49,323 nucleotides of DNA, from NCBI GenBank assembly GCA_946408865.1, contig CAMJTZ010000001.1, forward strand, positions 1 to 49,323, written 5' to 3'. Origin of the DNA: an uncultured Clostridia bacterium. GTDB lineage: Bacteria; Bacillota_A; Clostridia; Christensenellales; Aristaeellaceae. A program made the position numbers and the translations under genes. The notes beneath the pieces were generated by a model. That model was not told the origin of the DNA and ran no database searches. It saw only the letters and a program-made list of their open reading frames with translations. Of this stretch, positions 1 to 7,572 are shown piece by piece. Numbering within the stretch: position 1 is the first letter of the stretch; each line of letters begins with the position of its first letter.

Positions 1-429
1 GGAAATGACGTCAATATCATAGGAAACGCGGGAAATGATATCCCCGGCCTGGTGGCGGTCAAAATAGCCGACCGGGAGGCGCATCAGCTTTTCAAATACG
101 TCCTGGCGCATCCGGCGGGCGACGCGGCGGCTGACGACGGTCATGATCAGGCTGATGCCGAATCCCAGCAGGGCGGAGGACACGTAGCAGGCGAGCATCA
201 GCAGGGCGTCGTGCTTCACCGCTTCGAAGTTCACTTTTCCGGGTCCCGCGGCGGCCTCGCGGATGGCGGAGCCGGCCAGGCTGGGGCCCCAGAGGTTGAG
301 CAGATTGCTGACCAGGCACAGCACGGCGACCCCGAGGATGACATACTTCCACGGGCCCAGGTAGCGGAGCATCCGGCGCAGCGCACTGCGGGTGTCCTTC
401 GGCTTTTTCATAACGGTATCCCGGGCCAT
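1..429 (-). CDS. ABC exporter subunit, second gene of heterodimer (partial, 3' end off window)
   Basis: Only the first 143 codons are present; the gene runs off the left edge. The visible protein is the N-terminal half of a type IV (B-family) exporter transmembrane domain: a basic start, hydrophobic segments at about residues 28-45 and 75-95, then the coupling-helix region with RRVARRMRQDVF and YFDRHQAGDIISR, which is diagnostic of this family. The ATP-binding domain would lie outside the window. The start codon directly follows the stop of the upstream exporter gene, with AAGGAGG inside that gene's end, so translation is probably coupled. Together the two genes should make a heterodimeric exporter. 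The substrate cannot be told from sequence. Confidence 0.9.
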   Translation of the reverse strand, partial: MARDTVMKKPKDTRSALRRMLRYLGPWKYVILGVAVLCLVSNLLNLWGPSLAGSAIREAAAGPGKVNFEAVKHDALLMLACYVSSALLGFGISLIMTVVSRRVARRMRQDVFEKLMRLPVGYFDRHQAGDIISRVSYDIDVIS

Positions 430-2193
430 CTACTCACCCTCCTTCATCTGGGTCAGGCAGATGTCCCGGTATTCAGGACAGCTTTCCATCAGCCCGGCAT
501 GCGTGCCGCGGCCGATCATTTCGCCTTCATGCAGGACAAGGATCTCATCCAGCGAGAGAATCGAGGAGACGCGCTGTGCGATGACGACCGTGGTTGCTTC
601 GCCGTGATGCTCCCGGATGGCCTTGCGCAGTTCCGCGTCCGTCCGGTAGTCCAGGGCGGAGGAGGAGTCATCCAGGATCAGAATTTCCGGACGGGCGGCG
701 AGCGCGCGGGAAATCAGGAGGCGCTGCTTCTGACCGCCGGAGAAATCCGCGCCGCGGATGGCGGCCCTGTGCTCATAGGCGTCCGGCGTGTTCCGGATAA
801 AGCTGTCGGCCATGGCGTCCTGCGCGGCGGAAGCCATTTCCTCCTCCGTGACCGGGCGGCCGAAGGTGATGTTCTCCCGGAGAGTGTCGGCGAAAATGAC
901 GTCGTTCTGGAAGACAACGCCGAACTTCCGGTGCAGGTCGTCCCGCGCATAGGCGCGGACGTCCCGGCCGTCCACGAAGACATGGCCCTGCTGCGGATCG
1001 TAAAAGCGCATCAGGAGGTTGATGATCGTGGTTTTTCCGCTGCCGGTGGCGCCGATGATCCCCAGGCTTCCGCCCTTCGGAACGCGGAAGGAGATATCCT
1101 TCAGGCACTGGCGGCGCTCCTCGCCGAGGAACTGTCCGTGCATTTCCTCCGGCGAATCCGCGTCGTAATTGAAGGAGACATGGTCAAAGATCAGGGCTTC
1201 GCCGCCCGGCGCCGCGGCGCACTGATCCGCGGGCAGGGGCGTCAGCTCCTCCGGCAGGTCAATTACTTCGCCGATCCGGTTTGCGGAGGCGTTGGCCTTG
1301 GACATCATCATGAAAATCCGGTTCAGGCCCATGACGCCCATCAGGATCATATTGAAATAGGTCAGGAAGGCCAGGATCACGCCCGGCGCCGTCTGGCCGT
1401 CATTGACCCGGCGGGCGCCGACAAGGACCACCAGCGTCAGACCGATATTCAGGAAGAGCGTAACAATCGGCCCGGGAAGGCTCATGATCACGCCGGCCTT
1501 GACTTCCTGACGGGCCATGCGGGTATTCGCCTCGCCGAAACGGTTTTCCTCGTAGGTTTCCTTGCTCAGGGCGCGGACTACGCGGATGCCGGTGATGCTT
1601 TCCCGCATGCGCCGGACGAGCACGTCCATGCGCCGCTGCACTTCGTTGTAAAGCGGGATGCCTTTCCAGGAGACAAAACAGACGAGCACGATCATGACGG
1701 GCGCCATGATGCAGAGGATCATGGCGAGGCCCGTATCCATCGTCAGGGTGATGGCCGTGCCGCCCAGCAGCATGATCGGCGCGCGGATTCCCATCGTCTG
1801 GATCATGCGGACAAAGCTCTGGACGTTATAGGTGTCGCTGGTCATCCGGGAGATCAGGGAGGGGAGGCCGACCTTGTCCATCTGGCGGCCGGACAGGTTC
1901 AGCGCCGTATGGAAAAGATCCCGGCGGACGGCGTAGGTGCTGTTTTTCGCCACGCGCACGCTCATGCGGTTGGCGGTGATGTTCAGGATCCGCGTCAGCA
2001 GCGTCAGGCCCAGCATGACGGCGCCCCAGGCGACGACAGGCCAGGCGTCGGAGGCGGCGGGAATGACGTGATCCAGCAGGTGCTCCAGGACATAGGGAAG
2101 CAGCAGGTCGGTACCCGTACCGATCAGCTTGATCACCATGACCGCCAGAATGAACCGGCGGTAGGGACGCACATATCTCCAGATCAGTTTCAT
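430..2193 (-). CDS. ABC exporter, fused permease/ATPase with degenerate nucleotide site
   Basis: 587 residues, full length for a half-transporter: six-helix membrane domain (about 1-310) and nucleotide-binding domain (about 335-585). Walker A is GATGSGKT at 381-388 and the signature is FSGGQ near 484. Walker B ends ILDDSSSALD, so the catalytic glutamate is aspartate (D509), and the switch histidine is glutamine (Q540, VVIAQRVSS). This pattern is known from the non-catalytic half of heterodimeric exporters such as BmrC/BmrD and TM287/288, so the downstream gene should carry the hydrolysing site. The start (2193) has only a weak Shine-Dalgarno sequence. Upstream lie a short ORF with a strong one and a sigma-A-like promoter. 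A drug or peptide exporter is likely, substrate unknown. Confidence 0.93.
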   Translation of the reverse strand: MKLIWRYVRPYRRFILAVMVIKLIGTGTDLLLPYVLEHLLDHVIPAASDAWPVVAWGAVMLGLTLLTRILNITANRMSVRVAKNSTYAVRRDLFHTALNLSGRQMDKVGLPSLISRMTSDTYNVQSFVRMIQTMGIRAPIMLLGGTAITLTMDTGLAMILCIMAPVMIVLVCFVSWKGIPLYNEVQRRMDVLVRRMRESITGIRVVRALSKETYEENRFGEANTRMARQEVKAGVIMSLPGPIVTLFLNIGLTLVVLVGARRVNDGQTAPGVILAFLTYFNMILMGVMGLNRIFMMMSKANASANRIGEVIDLPEELTPLPADQCAAAPGGEALIFDHVSFNYDADSPEEMHGQFLGEERRQCLKDISFRVPKGGSLGIIGATGSGKTTIINLLMRFYDPQQGHVFVDGRDVRAYARDDLHRKFGVVFQNDVIFADTLRENITFGRPVTEEEMASAAQDAMADSFIRNTPDAYEHRAAIRGADFSGGQKQRLLISRALAARPEILILDDSSSALDYRTDAELRKAIREHHGEATTVVIAQRVSSILSLDEILVLHEGEMIGRGTHAGLMESCPEYRDICLTQMKEGE

Positions 2194-2223
2194 TCCGCAG
2201 GACCCCGCAGCTCGTTTTTTGGG

Positions 2224-2289
2224 TTATTCAACGGTGACACTTAGCAGGGCCGGCAGTATGGATAATGTTTTATGAAGCAGATGACGCAT
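2224..2289 (-). CDS. Short leader-peptide-like ORF upstream of ABC exporter
   Basis: A 21-codon ORF (MRHLLHKTLSILPALLSVTVE) with a good Shine-Dalgarno, GGAGGA, six bases before ATG. It lies in the 5' leader between the promoter at 2330-2358 and the exporter gene, whose own Shine-Dalgarno is poor, and ends 30 bases before that start codon. In Bacillus subtilis the BmrCD exporter is controlled by ribosome stalling on the bmrB leader peptide. The position here suggests a similar role or translational coupling, but I see no convincing terminator/antiterminator pair in the 30-base gap. It could also be a chance ORF. Confidence 0.4.
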   Translation of the reverse strand: MRHLLHKTLSILPALLSVTVE

Positions 2290-2329
2290 GGATATTCCTC
2301 CGAATGGTTGTTCGCGGGGATATACGGGT

Positions 2330-2358
2330 ATTATACCCGCGGAAATGCGAAAAATCAA
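2330..2358 (-). promoter_or_regulatory. Promoter for ABC exporter operon
   Basis: Read on the minus strand: TTGATT (2358-2353), 17-base spacer, TATAAT (2335-2330). The -10 sits inside an inverted repeat, CGGGTATAATACCCG, and another GC-rich arm (CCCCGCG) follows just downstream. A repressor binding this palindrome would block the promoter. Confidence 0.65.
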
Positions 2359-2387
2359 ACCGCGGGGGAAGGGAATCCTGCATCCGG

Positions 2388-2501
2388 GACGGCCGGATCG
2401 TCGAGCGCGGAAAGCACAGGGACCTGGTCCACGCCGGCGGAACATACCAGGAACTGTATGAAACCCAGTTCAGCAAAGCGATGGAAACACAGGAAATGTA
2501 G
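2388..2501 (+). pseudogene. Remnant of ABC transporter ATPase C-terminus
   Basis: The plus strand encodes DGRIVERGKHRDLVHAGGTY followed by QELYETQF and a stop. This is the typical last 35-40 residues of an ABC exporter ATPase (D-G-R-I-V-E-x-G-x-H then GGxYxELYxxQF). Nothing ABC-like precedes it in frame; the upstream part of this frame is unrelated and crosses the minus-strand exporter promoter. It therefore looks like the surviving tail of a deleted gene, in the opposite orientation to the intact exporter pair, and marks an old deletion or inversion breakpoint near 2385. It has no start signal and should not make a functional protein. Confidence 0.65.
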
Positions 2502-2527
2502 ACAAAAAAGGGCAATTCTGCTACAAT
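2499..2527 (+). promoter_or_regulatory. Promoter for Lys/Ala/Pro-rich protein and apt
   Basis: TAGACA (2499-2504), 17-base spacer, TACAAT (2522-2527), 33 bases before the ATG at 2560. The -35 overlaps the stop codon of the ABC remnant, so the present promoter abuts the breakpoint. Confidence 0.6.
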
Positions 2528-2559
2528 ACCGCTTGAATCAACGAAGGAGGATGAAACCA

Positions 2560-2847
2560 ATGGCCACCAAGAAGACTGAGGAAAACAAAACGGAAAAGAA
2601 AGTAACCGCCGCGAAGCCCGCTGCCAAGGCTGCTCCGAAGGCTGCAGCGAAGCCCGCTGCCAAGCCCGCTCCCAAGGCTGCCAAGAAGCCCGAGATGATT
2701 ATCCAGAGCCCCATGGGCGGGAATATCACGCCGGAAGCGATCCTGGCCAAGGTCGGCAAGGCGGACAAGATTTATATCCGCGTCGATGAGAACAAAGCAT
2801 ACTGGGTCCGCGGCAATGAAACCGGCAGCGTGGATCTGTGGGACTGA
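2560..2847 (+). CDS. Small basic Lys/Ala/Pro-rich protein, function unknown
   Basis: 95 residues. The first 45 are low complexity, built from repeats such as AAKPAAKAAPKAA, resembling histone-H1-like or ribosomal-protein tails. The last 45 form a compact domain (MIIQSPMGGNITPEAILAKV, then Y-I-R-V-D-E-N-K-A-Y-W-V-R-G) that looks like a small conserved family of unknown function found in Clostridia; I cannot name it with certainty. The start at 2560 follows AAGGAGG with proper spacing; the ATG at 2551 is too close to that site. It precedes apt by 30 bases and probably shares its transcript. The basic tail may bind nucleic acid (inference only). Confidence 0.8.
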   Translation: MATKKTEENKTEKKVTAAKPAAKAAPKAAAKPAAKPAPKAAKKPEMIIQSPMGGNITPEAILAKVGKADKIYIRVDENKAYWVRGNETGSVDLWD

Positions 2848-2877
2848 GAACCCGGGAAAAGCGGGGAGGGAACGCAC

Positions 2878-3408
2878 GTGAAAAGGGACAGGCTTGAGGA
2901 TTATGTCATAACCATTCCGGATTTTCCGAAGCCCGGGATCCAGTTCCGGGATATCACTTCCGTGATTCAGGATCCGGACGGACTGCGGATGGCGGTCGAC
3001 CAGCTGACGGACCAGGTCCGTGATCTGGATTTTGATCTGGTTGTCGGGCCGGAATCCCGCGGCTTTATTTTCGGTGTTCCCGTAGCGTACCTGCTGGGAA
3101 AGGGATTTGTTCCCGTGCGCAAGAAGGGAAAGCTTCCCCGCGCGACCGTGAGCCAGAAGTACGACCTGGAATACGGCCAGGCCGAGATCGAAATCCATCA
3201 GGATGCGATTCTTCCCGGACAGAAGGTTGTCGTTGTGGATGACCTGATGGCAACCGGGGGGAGCGCCGAGGCCACCGCGAAGATGGTTGAGAAGCTGGGC
3301 GGCAAGGTGATCCGGATGGTGTTTGTGATGGAGCTCGCCGGCCTGCAGGGACGGAAGAAGCTCTCCGCATACGATGTCCGCTCCCTGATCGTCTACCCCG
3401 GCAACTGA
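2878..3408 (+). CDS. apt: Adenine phosphoribosyltransferase
   Basis: 176 residues, normal length. It catalyses adenine + PRPP to AMP + pyrophosphate in purine salvage, in the cytosol. The family pattern is complete: IPDFPKPGIQFRDIT near the N-terminus, GPESRGFIFG, the VPVRKKGKLP flexible-loop region, and the PRPP-binding motif VVVVDDLMATGGSA. The start is GTG at 2878 behind GGGGAGGG (2863-2870). A strong terminator follows. Salvage demand for PRPP links it loosely to purC and the his operon in the same window. Confidence 0.97.
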   Translation: MKRDRLEDYVITIPDFPKPGIQFRDITSVIQDPDGLRMAVDQLTDQVRDLDFDLVVGPESRGFIFGVPVAYLLGKGFVPVRKKGKLPRATVSQKYDLEYGQAEIEIHQDAILPGQKVVVVDDLMATGGSAEATAKMVEKLGGKVIRMVFVMELAGLQGRKKLSAYDVRSLIVYPGN

Positions 3409-3423
3409 ACGGATACAAAAATA

Positions 3424-3458
3424 ACATGCAGCGCCGAATGTACGCGCTGCATGTTTTT
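3424..3458 (+). terminator. Intrinsic terminator after apt
   Basis: Perfect 11-bp stem ACATGCAGCGC / GCGCTGCATGT with a 9-base loop and TTTTT. It sits 15 bases after apt and just before the convergent gene's end, so it may serve both strands. Confidence 0.9.
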
Positions 3459-3471
3459 GTATGCCGGAAAC

Positions 3472-4359
3472 TCATTTCCTGACCTTGGGAACGTGGTATT
3501 CCACACCCGGATCGAAACGCACTTTTTCAGGCGGCGTTTCCAGTTCCTCCGGGTGATCCATCAGGTGGATGATGTCAAAGAAGAAGGCAGCGTAGTGGGC
3601 GCCGGAGCAGACGCGCTCGTCCGCGGTGATGCCGAGCGGCAGCACACGGCGCATCCTGGCCCTGCCGTCCGCTTCGACCACGGCTTCCTTCTGGATGCTG
3701 CCCATGCCGAAGAACAGGCTGACGTTGCCGAAATTGTAGATATGGTGCAGGGGATGGTGCAGGCCGATGGAGCCGTTGTTGGTGATATAGAGTCCGCTGT
3801 ACAGCGGAAGCTCCTGCATCAGCACGCCCGGGGCGATTCCGTACCGGTCCAGCAGCCGCACCAGGCCGACGACCAGCGTGGCCAGGCCGGGAACAGCGAG
3901 CAGTCCGCGGGCGAGTTTGATGGCAAAACCGCCTTCTTCCGCCGCGCGGCTTTTTTCCACCGCGTCATTCATCCGGTCCCGGACGTCGAAGATGGTATCC
4001 GTCAGGTCAAAGAGAATGCGCACAGTATCCTCGTTGCTGTCGGTATCCTGCGGGTTTTTCAGCACCGTATAGGATACGGAGCAGTTGTTTCTGGAGAAAT
4101 ACTGCTTGTTGAAAATGAACCGGTTGACCTCCGGGTTCCGGCTGACGGCGCGGACGTAGGCCGCGACCAGGATCTGCATGAAGGTGATCTTTTCCCCTTC
4201 CTGGCTTTTGCGCACGATATAGCGGCTCATCTTTTCATAATCCGCCTTGTGCTCCAGGAAAACCTGGGCGTCGCAGCGCATGGGCATCAGGTAGGGGGTG
4301 ATCTGCACAATGGGATCCAGTTTCTTTACCCGTCTTCCGTCGGGTCTGCGTCCGAACAT
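3472..4359 (-). CDS. Stand-alone E2-like acyltransferase-fold protein lacking the catalytic motif
   Basis: 295 residues with the overall pattern of the 2-oxoacid dehydrogenase E2/chloramphenicol acetyltransferase catalytic domain: an N-terminal PYLMPMR segment, a central LYITNNGSIGLHHPLHHIYN strand and a C-terminal core. There are no lipoyl or subunit-binding domains. Where E2 has DHRVVDG, this protein has D247-E-R-V-C-S-G253, so the catalytic histidine is glutamate and the motif aspartate is serine. It is therefore unlikely to be a normal acyltransferase. It lies 87 bases downstream of the activase operon on the same strand. A possible -10 (TACAAT on the minus strand) and a strong GAAGGAGG precede the start. 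It may be a structural or substrate-binding partner; function unknown. Confidence 0.75.
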   Translation of the reverse strand: MFGRRPDGRRVKKLDPIVQITPYLMPMRCDAQVFLEHKADYEKMSRYIVRKSQEGEKITFMQILVAAYVRAVSRNPEVNRFIFNKQYFSRNNCSVSYTVLKNPQDTDSNEDTVRILFDLTDTIFDVRDRMNDAVEKSRAAEEGGFAIKLARGLLAVPGLATLVVGLVRLLDRYGIAPGVLMQELPLYSGLYITNNGSIGLHHPLHHIYNFGNVSLFFGMGSIQKEAVVEADGRARMRRVLPLGITADERVCSGAHYAAFFFDIIHLMDHPEELETPPEKVRFDPGVEYHVPKVRK

Positions 4360-4446
4360 GTTTTGTCCTCCTTCATCCGTCCTCTGTTTTTGATTACCGG
4401 CTGATTCCTTATTGTAACCGCGTCCCGGAAAGGTGCGCGGGAGTTT

Positions 4447-5400
4447 TCAGTGCACGGCGCCCCGTTCGCAGCGGTTGCCCCAGAAATCGATGAGGCTGCC
4501 GTCCCGGTACACGCAGATGACCTCGCAGTTATTGGAGCAGCCGCCGCAGTTCCGCTCCCGGGTGACAAATTCCATCTTCTCGACGGAGAAGTCGAACACC
4601 GTTCGTTTGAGGCTGCGCTTCGCAAGGATTGCGGCGCCCATCGCGCCCATCAGGTGTCCGTTCTCATCCACGATGACCGGGCAGCGGAGCAGGTCCTCAA
4701 AGGCGCGGACCACGCCGGCATTCTTGCTGACGCCGCCCTGGAACACGACCGGGGAGGCAATTTTCTTTCCCTTGCCCACGTTGTTGATATAGTTGGAGGC
4801 GACCGCGCGGCAGACGCCGGCGATGATATCCTCCCGCGGGTGGCCCATCTGGATTTTATGCACAAGATCCGATTCGGCAAAGACCGTGCAGCGCGCGGCG
4901 ATCATGGTCGGATGGGAAGAGCGGAGCGCGTACTGTCCCATTTCCTCCACTTCGATGCCCAGCCGCCTGGCCTGGCTGGAAAGAAAGGCTCCCGTTCCCG
5001 CGGCGCACAGCGTGTTCATCGCGTAATCGACGGCGATGCCGTTTTCCACCAGGATGATCTTTGAATCCTGCCCGCCGATCTCCAGAATGGTCCGGACATC
5101 CGGATGAAAGGCGGTCGTTCCGACGGCGTGCGCGGTGATCTCGTTCTTGACGACGGTTGCGCCGACCATGGATCCGACCAGCCGCCGGGCGCTTCCGGTC
5201 GCGCCGACGCCGGTAATCCGCCACGCGTCCCGGTCCAGCTGCTTCTCCAGCAGACCCAGCAGTTTTTTGACGGCACCGATCGGATTGCCCTCGGTCCAGA
5301 TATATTCCTGCGCCAGGATGGTATTATGTTCATCGATGATGACGGCCTTTGTGGAGATCGATCCTACGTCAATGCCGAGGAATGCGTTCTGCGGATTCAT
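4447..5400 (-). CDS. Acyl-CoA dehydratase activase (BadF/HgdC-type ATPase)
   Basis: 317 residues. ASKHA-fold ATPase that in the 2-hydroxyacyl-CoA dehydratase family injects one electron, driven by ATP, into a partner iron-sulfur protein. Visible: nucleotide motifs GIDVGSISTK (9-18) and EIGGQDSK (107-114), and the two cysteines expected to bind the [4Fe-4S] cluster at the homodimer interface, C132 (CAAGTG) and C171 (CTVFAES). The C-terminus adds C285, C288, C292, C296 and C311 (CGGCSNNCEVIC), beyond the basic HgdC module. It overlaps the preceding gene by four bases (ATGA). Order in the operon: DUF2229-type gene, dehydratase-type gene, activase. Its electron-acceptor partner is presumably one of those two proteins. 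Confidence 0.9.
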   Translation of the reverse strand: MNPQNAFLGIDVGSISTKAVIIDEHNTILAQEYIWTEGNPIGAVKKLLGLLEKQLDRDAWRITGVGATGSARRLVGSMVGATVVKNEITAHAVGTTAFHPDVRTILEIGGQDSKIILVENGIAVDYAMNTLCAAGTGAFLSSQARRLGIEVEEMGQYALRSSHPTMIAARCTVFAESDLVHKIQMGHPREDIIAGVCRAVASNYINNVGKGKKIASPVVFQGGVSKNAGVVRAFEDLLRCPVIVDENGHLMGAMGAAILAKRSLKRTVFDFSVEKMEFVTRERNCGGCSNNCEVICVYRDGSLIDFWGNRCERGAVH

Positions 5401-6464
5401 CGGGCCACCTTCTTTCTCATTTCAAGCATATCGAAAAAGGCTTCCAGCCGTGTCATCAGGCCCACGTCGCTGGTCTGGGAATCATAGGTCAGATAAAGCA
5501 CAGGAATGCTGTATTCCCGGGAGAGGTTCGCGAGCACCGGCATGATATCCGTCTCCGGCATGCAGAAGGCGGATTTGACCTGGATTACCCCGTCGAAACC
5601 CCGCTCGGCAAAGTTCTGCGCCTGCCAGATGTCCGTGGTGGAGCTGGCGCCCATGGAATATTCGCTGAAGCGGCGGATGAGGATCTGCTTGTTCTTTTCG
5701 CTGTTGCGCAGCATATCGTTGGTGATGTTCATCAGGCGGTGGACCTCCACGCCCATGTCCGCCAGCTTCTGCTCGATCTCCAGGTTGGAAAAGGGATCCA
5801 TGACCGTATAGTAATCGCCGATGATCCCGATCCGGATCGGATCCGGCCCTTTTTCCAGCGCGACGTCCGCGAAGGCGTGGCTCGCGTTCAGGTATCCTTC
5901 CCGGATGTCCCCGAGATTCCGGGCGGCGTACAGATCCGCAATGAATTTCCGGTAGATTTTCGGGTAGGTTCCCGTCGGATCAAATCCGCAGTTCTGATAA
6001 TACATCGAAGTCGTATCATCCAGATATTCGACCATCTTTATGGCGTCATAGACGGCGCGGCCCGCTTTGATCATGTTGCAGCGGGGATTGATGACCTTCA
6101 GCGCCCGCAGAATGTCCTTCTTTTTCCCTGTGTTGTAGAGGGACAGGTTGATGAAGTCAAAGGAATATCCCAGGTCCCGGAGAATCTGTTCCTGCAGCTC
6201 GCCGAAGTAATTCAGGCGGCAGGCGCCGTGTACCATGATGATCGTATCGGCGCCGGCCTCCAGTGATTCGATCATGCTCCCGAGCGTCGTCTTGAACGGC
6301 GTGCAGACCAGGTCCGGGCTGTTGCGCGCGCCGAGTTCCTCCGTCCGCCTCGACAGCGGCGGCGGAAGGACGCACTGCGCCTCAAAACCCTGCTCGACGA
6401 GATATTTCAGGGCACAGTTGTATTCACCGTAGCGGGGAAGGGCGACCTTGCGCTGCTGCTTCAT
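5397..6464 (-). CDS. 2-hydroxyacyl-CoA dehydratase-like (HgdB family) iron-sulfur protein
   Basis: 355 residues from the ATG at 6464, which overlaps the upstream stop as ATGA and follows AGGGGGAG; longer upstream readings are unlikely. The sequence matches the HgdB/CoA-dehydratase fold: an LPRYGEYN start, C-T-P-F-K, MVHGACRLNYFGELQ, a NPRCNMIKAG region, YYQNCGFDPTG and a C-terminal QVKSAFCMPETD. Several isolated cysteines are candidate cluster ligands. Known relatives include 2-hydroxyglutaryl-CoA dehydratase subunits and double-cubane-cluster proteins, which need a partner ATPase like the one encoded next. No CoA transferase, acyl-CoA dehydrogenase or EtfAB gene lies nearby, so the substrate may not be an acyl-CoA. 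Confidence 0.85.
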   Translation of the reverse strand: MKQQRKVALPRYGEYNCALKYLVEQGFEAQCVLPPPLSRRTEELGARNSPDLVCTPFKTTLGSMIESLEAGADTIIMVHGACRLNYFGELQEQILRDLGYSFDFINLSLYNTGKKKDILRALKVINPRCNMIKAGRAVYDAIKMVEYLDDTTSMYYQNCGFDPTGTYPKIYRKFIADLYAARNLGDIREGYLNASHAFADVALEKGPDPIRIGIIGDYYTVMDPFSNLEIEQKLADMGVEVHRLMNITNDMLRNSEKNKQILIRRFSEYSMGASSTTDIWQAQNFAERGFDGVIQVKSAFCMPETDIMPVLANLSREYSIPVLYLTYDSQTSDVGLMTRLEAFFDMLEMRKKVAR

Positions 6465-7405
6465 ACCGTCTCCCCCTTCTGAAAGCGGATAATATCCAGG
6501 AAGCTTTCGATGCGCGTTTCGATGCCGGCCATGCCGCTCTGGATATCCAGGATCAGCGGCAGGACAGGCACGCCTTTGATCCGACGGATCAGCAGCTCGT
6601 TGGTCATGGAATCCGGGCCGCAGGGGAAAGCGCTGACCAGGATGATGCCGTCCACCTTTTCCTTCAGAAGCATGACCCCGCCGACGACCTCCTCGCTGAC
6701 GAGCCAGCGGCATGTGGGGGAGAAGCGGGTGGAGGCTTTCCGCGAGACGTCCGGATCGAGGACGTCCGTGCGCAGGGTAACCGCGCCCGCGGCGTCCAGA
6801 TAATCCCGGACAGGCTTTCCGAGGTACGGGTCAGACAGAATATAGCTGTGCCCGGCCAGCAGGACCTTCATTCCGGGGTTTCCGGCCTTTTCTTTCTGCG
6901 CGCGGCCGGCGGCCTTCCGCTCCTGCTCCAGCGCGCCGGAGGCTTCCCGCCAGGCACGCCGGCTTTCGCGCCCGGAAAAGCCGAGTTCAGCGCCCAGCTG
7001 TTCGAACGCCCGGGCTTCAGGGGATCCGTTCATCACGTCGATGTTGCAGGTGATGAAACGCTGTCCCGATGACCGGAAAATATTCCTTGCCTGGTCGTAG
7101 ATGCCCTCGTAACGGGTGCAGAAAAGATCGGTATAGCCGTAATTGCTGTAGCGGGGGATAAAGATCCGCTCACACCGGCCGACAAGCGATTCCACGTGGC
7201 CGATGAACATTTTCAGGGAAATGCAGCTTTCGTCCGGGGCGAGACGCGCGCCGGCTTCCAGGATGCCGCGGCTGCCCGGAGGGCTCAGCGTCACCCGGAC
7301 ATCCAGCGCCCGGAAGAAATGCTCCCACAGCGTTCCGTACCGGTAATACAGCAGTGCCCGGGGGATTCCGACTGCGGGCATTCCGTTTCCGCCTGTGATT
7401 TCCAT
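6461..7405 (-). CDS. DUF2229-type CoA-dehydratase/activase-related protein
   Basis: 314 residues from the ATG at 7405 (GGAAGGAG seven bases upstream); longer N-terminal readings cross the promoter and are rejected. The start, VGIPRALLYYRYGTLWEHFF, and the following PDESCISLKMFIGHVESL are typical of the DUF2229 region, which in many Firmicutes is fused to activase and dehydratase domains in one protein of about 1400 residues. Here the parts are three separate overlapping genes. Cysteines at DESC, FCTRYEG, ITCNID and FPCGPDS are possible cluster ligands. Residues 150-190 are a charged linker. First gene of the operon; role unknown beyond an expected ATP-driven redox complex. Confidence 0.82.
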   Translation of the reverse strand: MEITGGNGMPAVGIPRALLYYRYGTLWEHFFRALDVRVTLSPPGSRGILEAGARLAPDESCISLKMFIGHVESLVGRCERIFIPRYSNYGYTDLFCTRYEGIYDQARNIFRSSGQRFITCNIDVMNGSPEARAFEQLGAELGFSGRESRRAWREASGALEQERKAAGRAQKEKAGNPGMKVLLAGHSYILSDPYLGKPVRDYLDAAGAVTLRTDVLDPDVSRKASTRFSPTCRWLVSEEVVGGVMLLKEKVDGIILVSAFPCGPDSMTNELLIRRIKGVPVLPLILDIQSGMAGIETRIESFLDIIRFQKGETV

Positions 7406-7438
7406 GCGTCCGCTCCTTCCCGATGTTGGTCGTACATC

Positions 7439-7466
7439 ATTATATCCAATTTCGCCCGGCTGACAA
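7439..7466 (-). promoter_or_regulatory. Promoter of activase operon
   Basis: On the minus strand TTGTCA (7466-7461), 16-base spacer, TATAAT (7444-7439), about 35 bases before the start at 7405. Confidence 0.6.
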
Positions 7467-7522
7467 GCGCTGCCCGGACGGACGCGGCGCAGACCCGGAG
7501 GAAAAAGGGCGGCAGAAGACGC

Positions 7523-7553
7523 CAAAAACAAAAAAACAGTCCGGAAAGGACTG
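7523..7553 (-). terminator. Intrinsic terminator of the small secreted protein gene
   Basis: Minus-strand hairpin CAGTCC-TTTCC-GGACTG followed by TTTTTTTG and more T-rich sequence, 20 bases after the stop at 7573. A second palindrome, CTTTCCGGAAAG (7554-7565), lies directly upstream. Confidence 0.8.
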
Positions 7554-7572
7554 CTTTCCGGAAAGCGGACGG

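Noticed and set aside
52..2244. 730-codon plus-strand ORF opposite the ABC exporter genes
   Set aside because: It is antisense to clear ABC transporter coding sequence, composed of His/Gln/Asp/Gly-rich text typical of shadow frames in GC-rich genes, with no family motifs.
2272..2847. 191-codon plus-strand reading joining the ABC remnant region to the Lys/Ala/Pro-rich gene
   Set aside because: It crosses the promoter at 2499-2527, and the ABC tail is in a different frame; the start at 2560 has the ribosome site.
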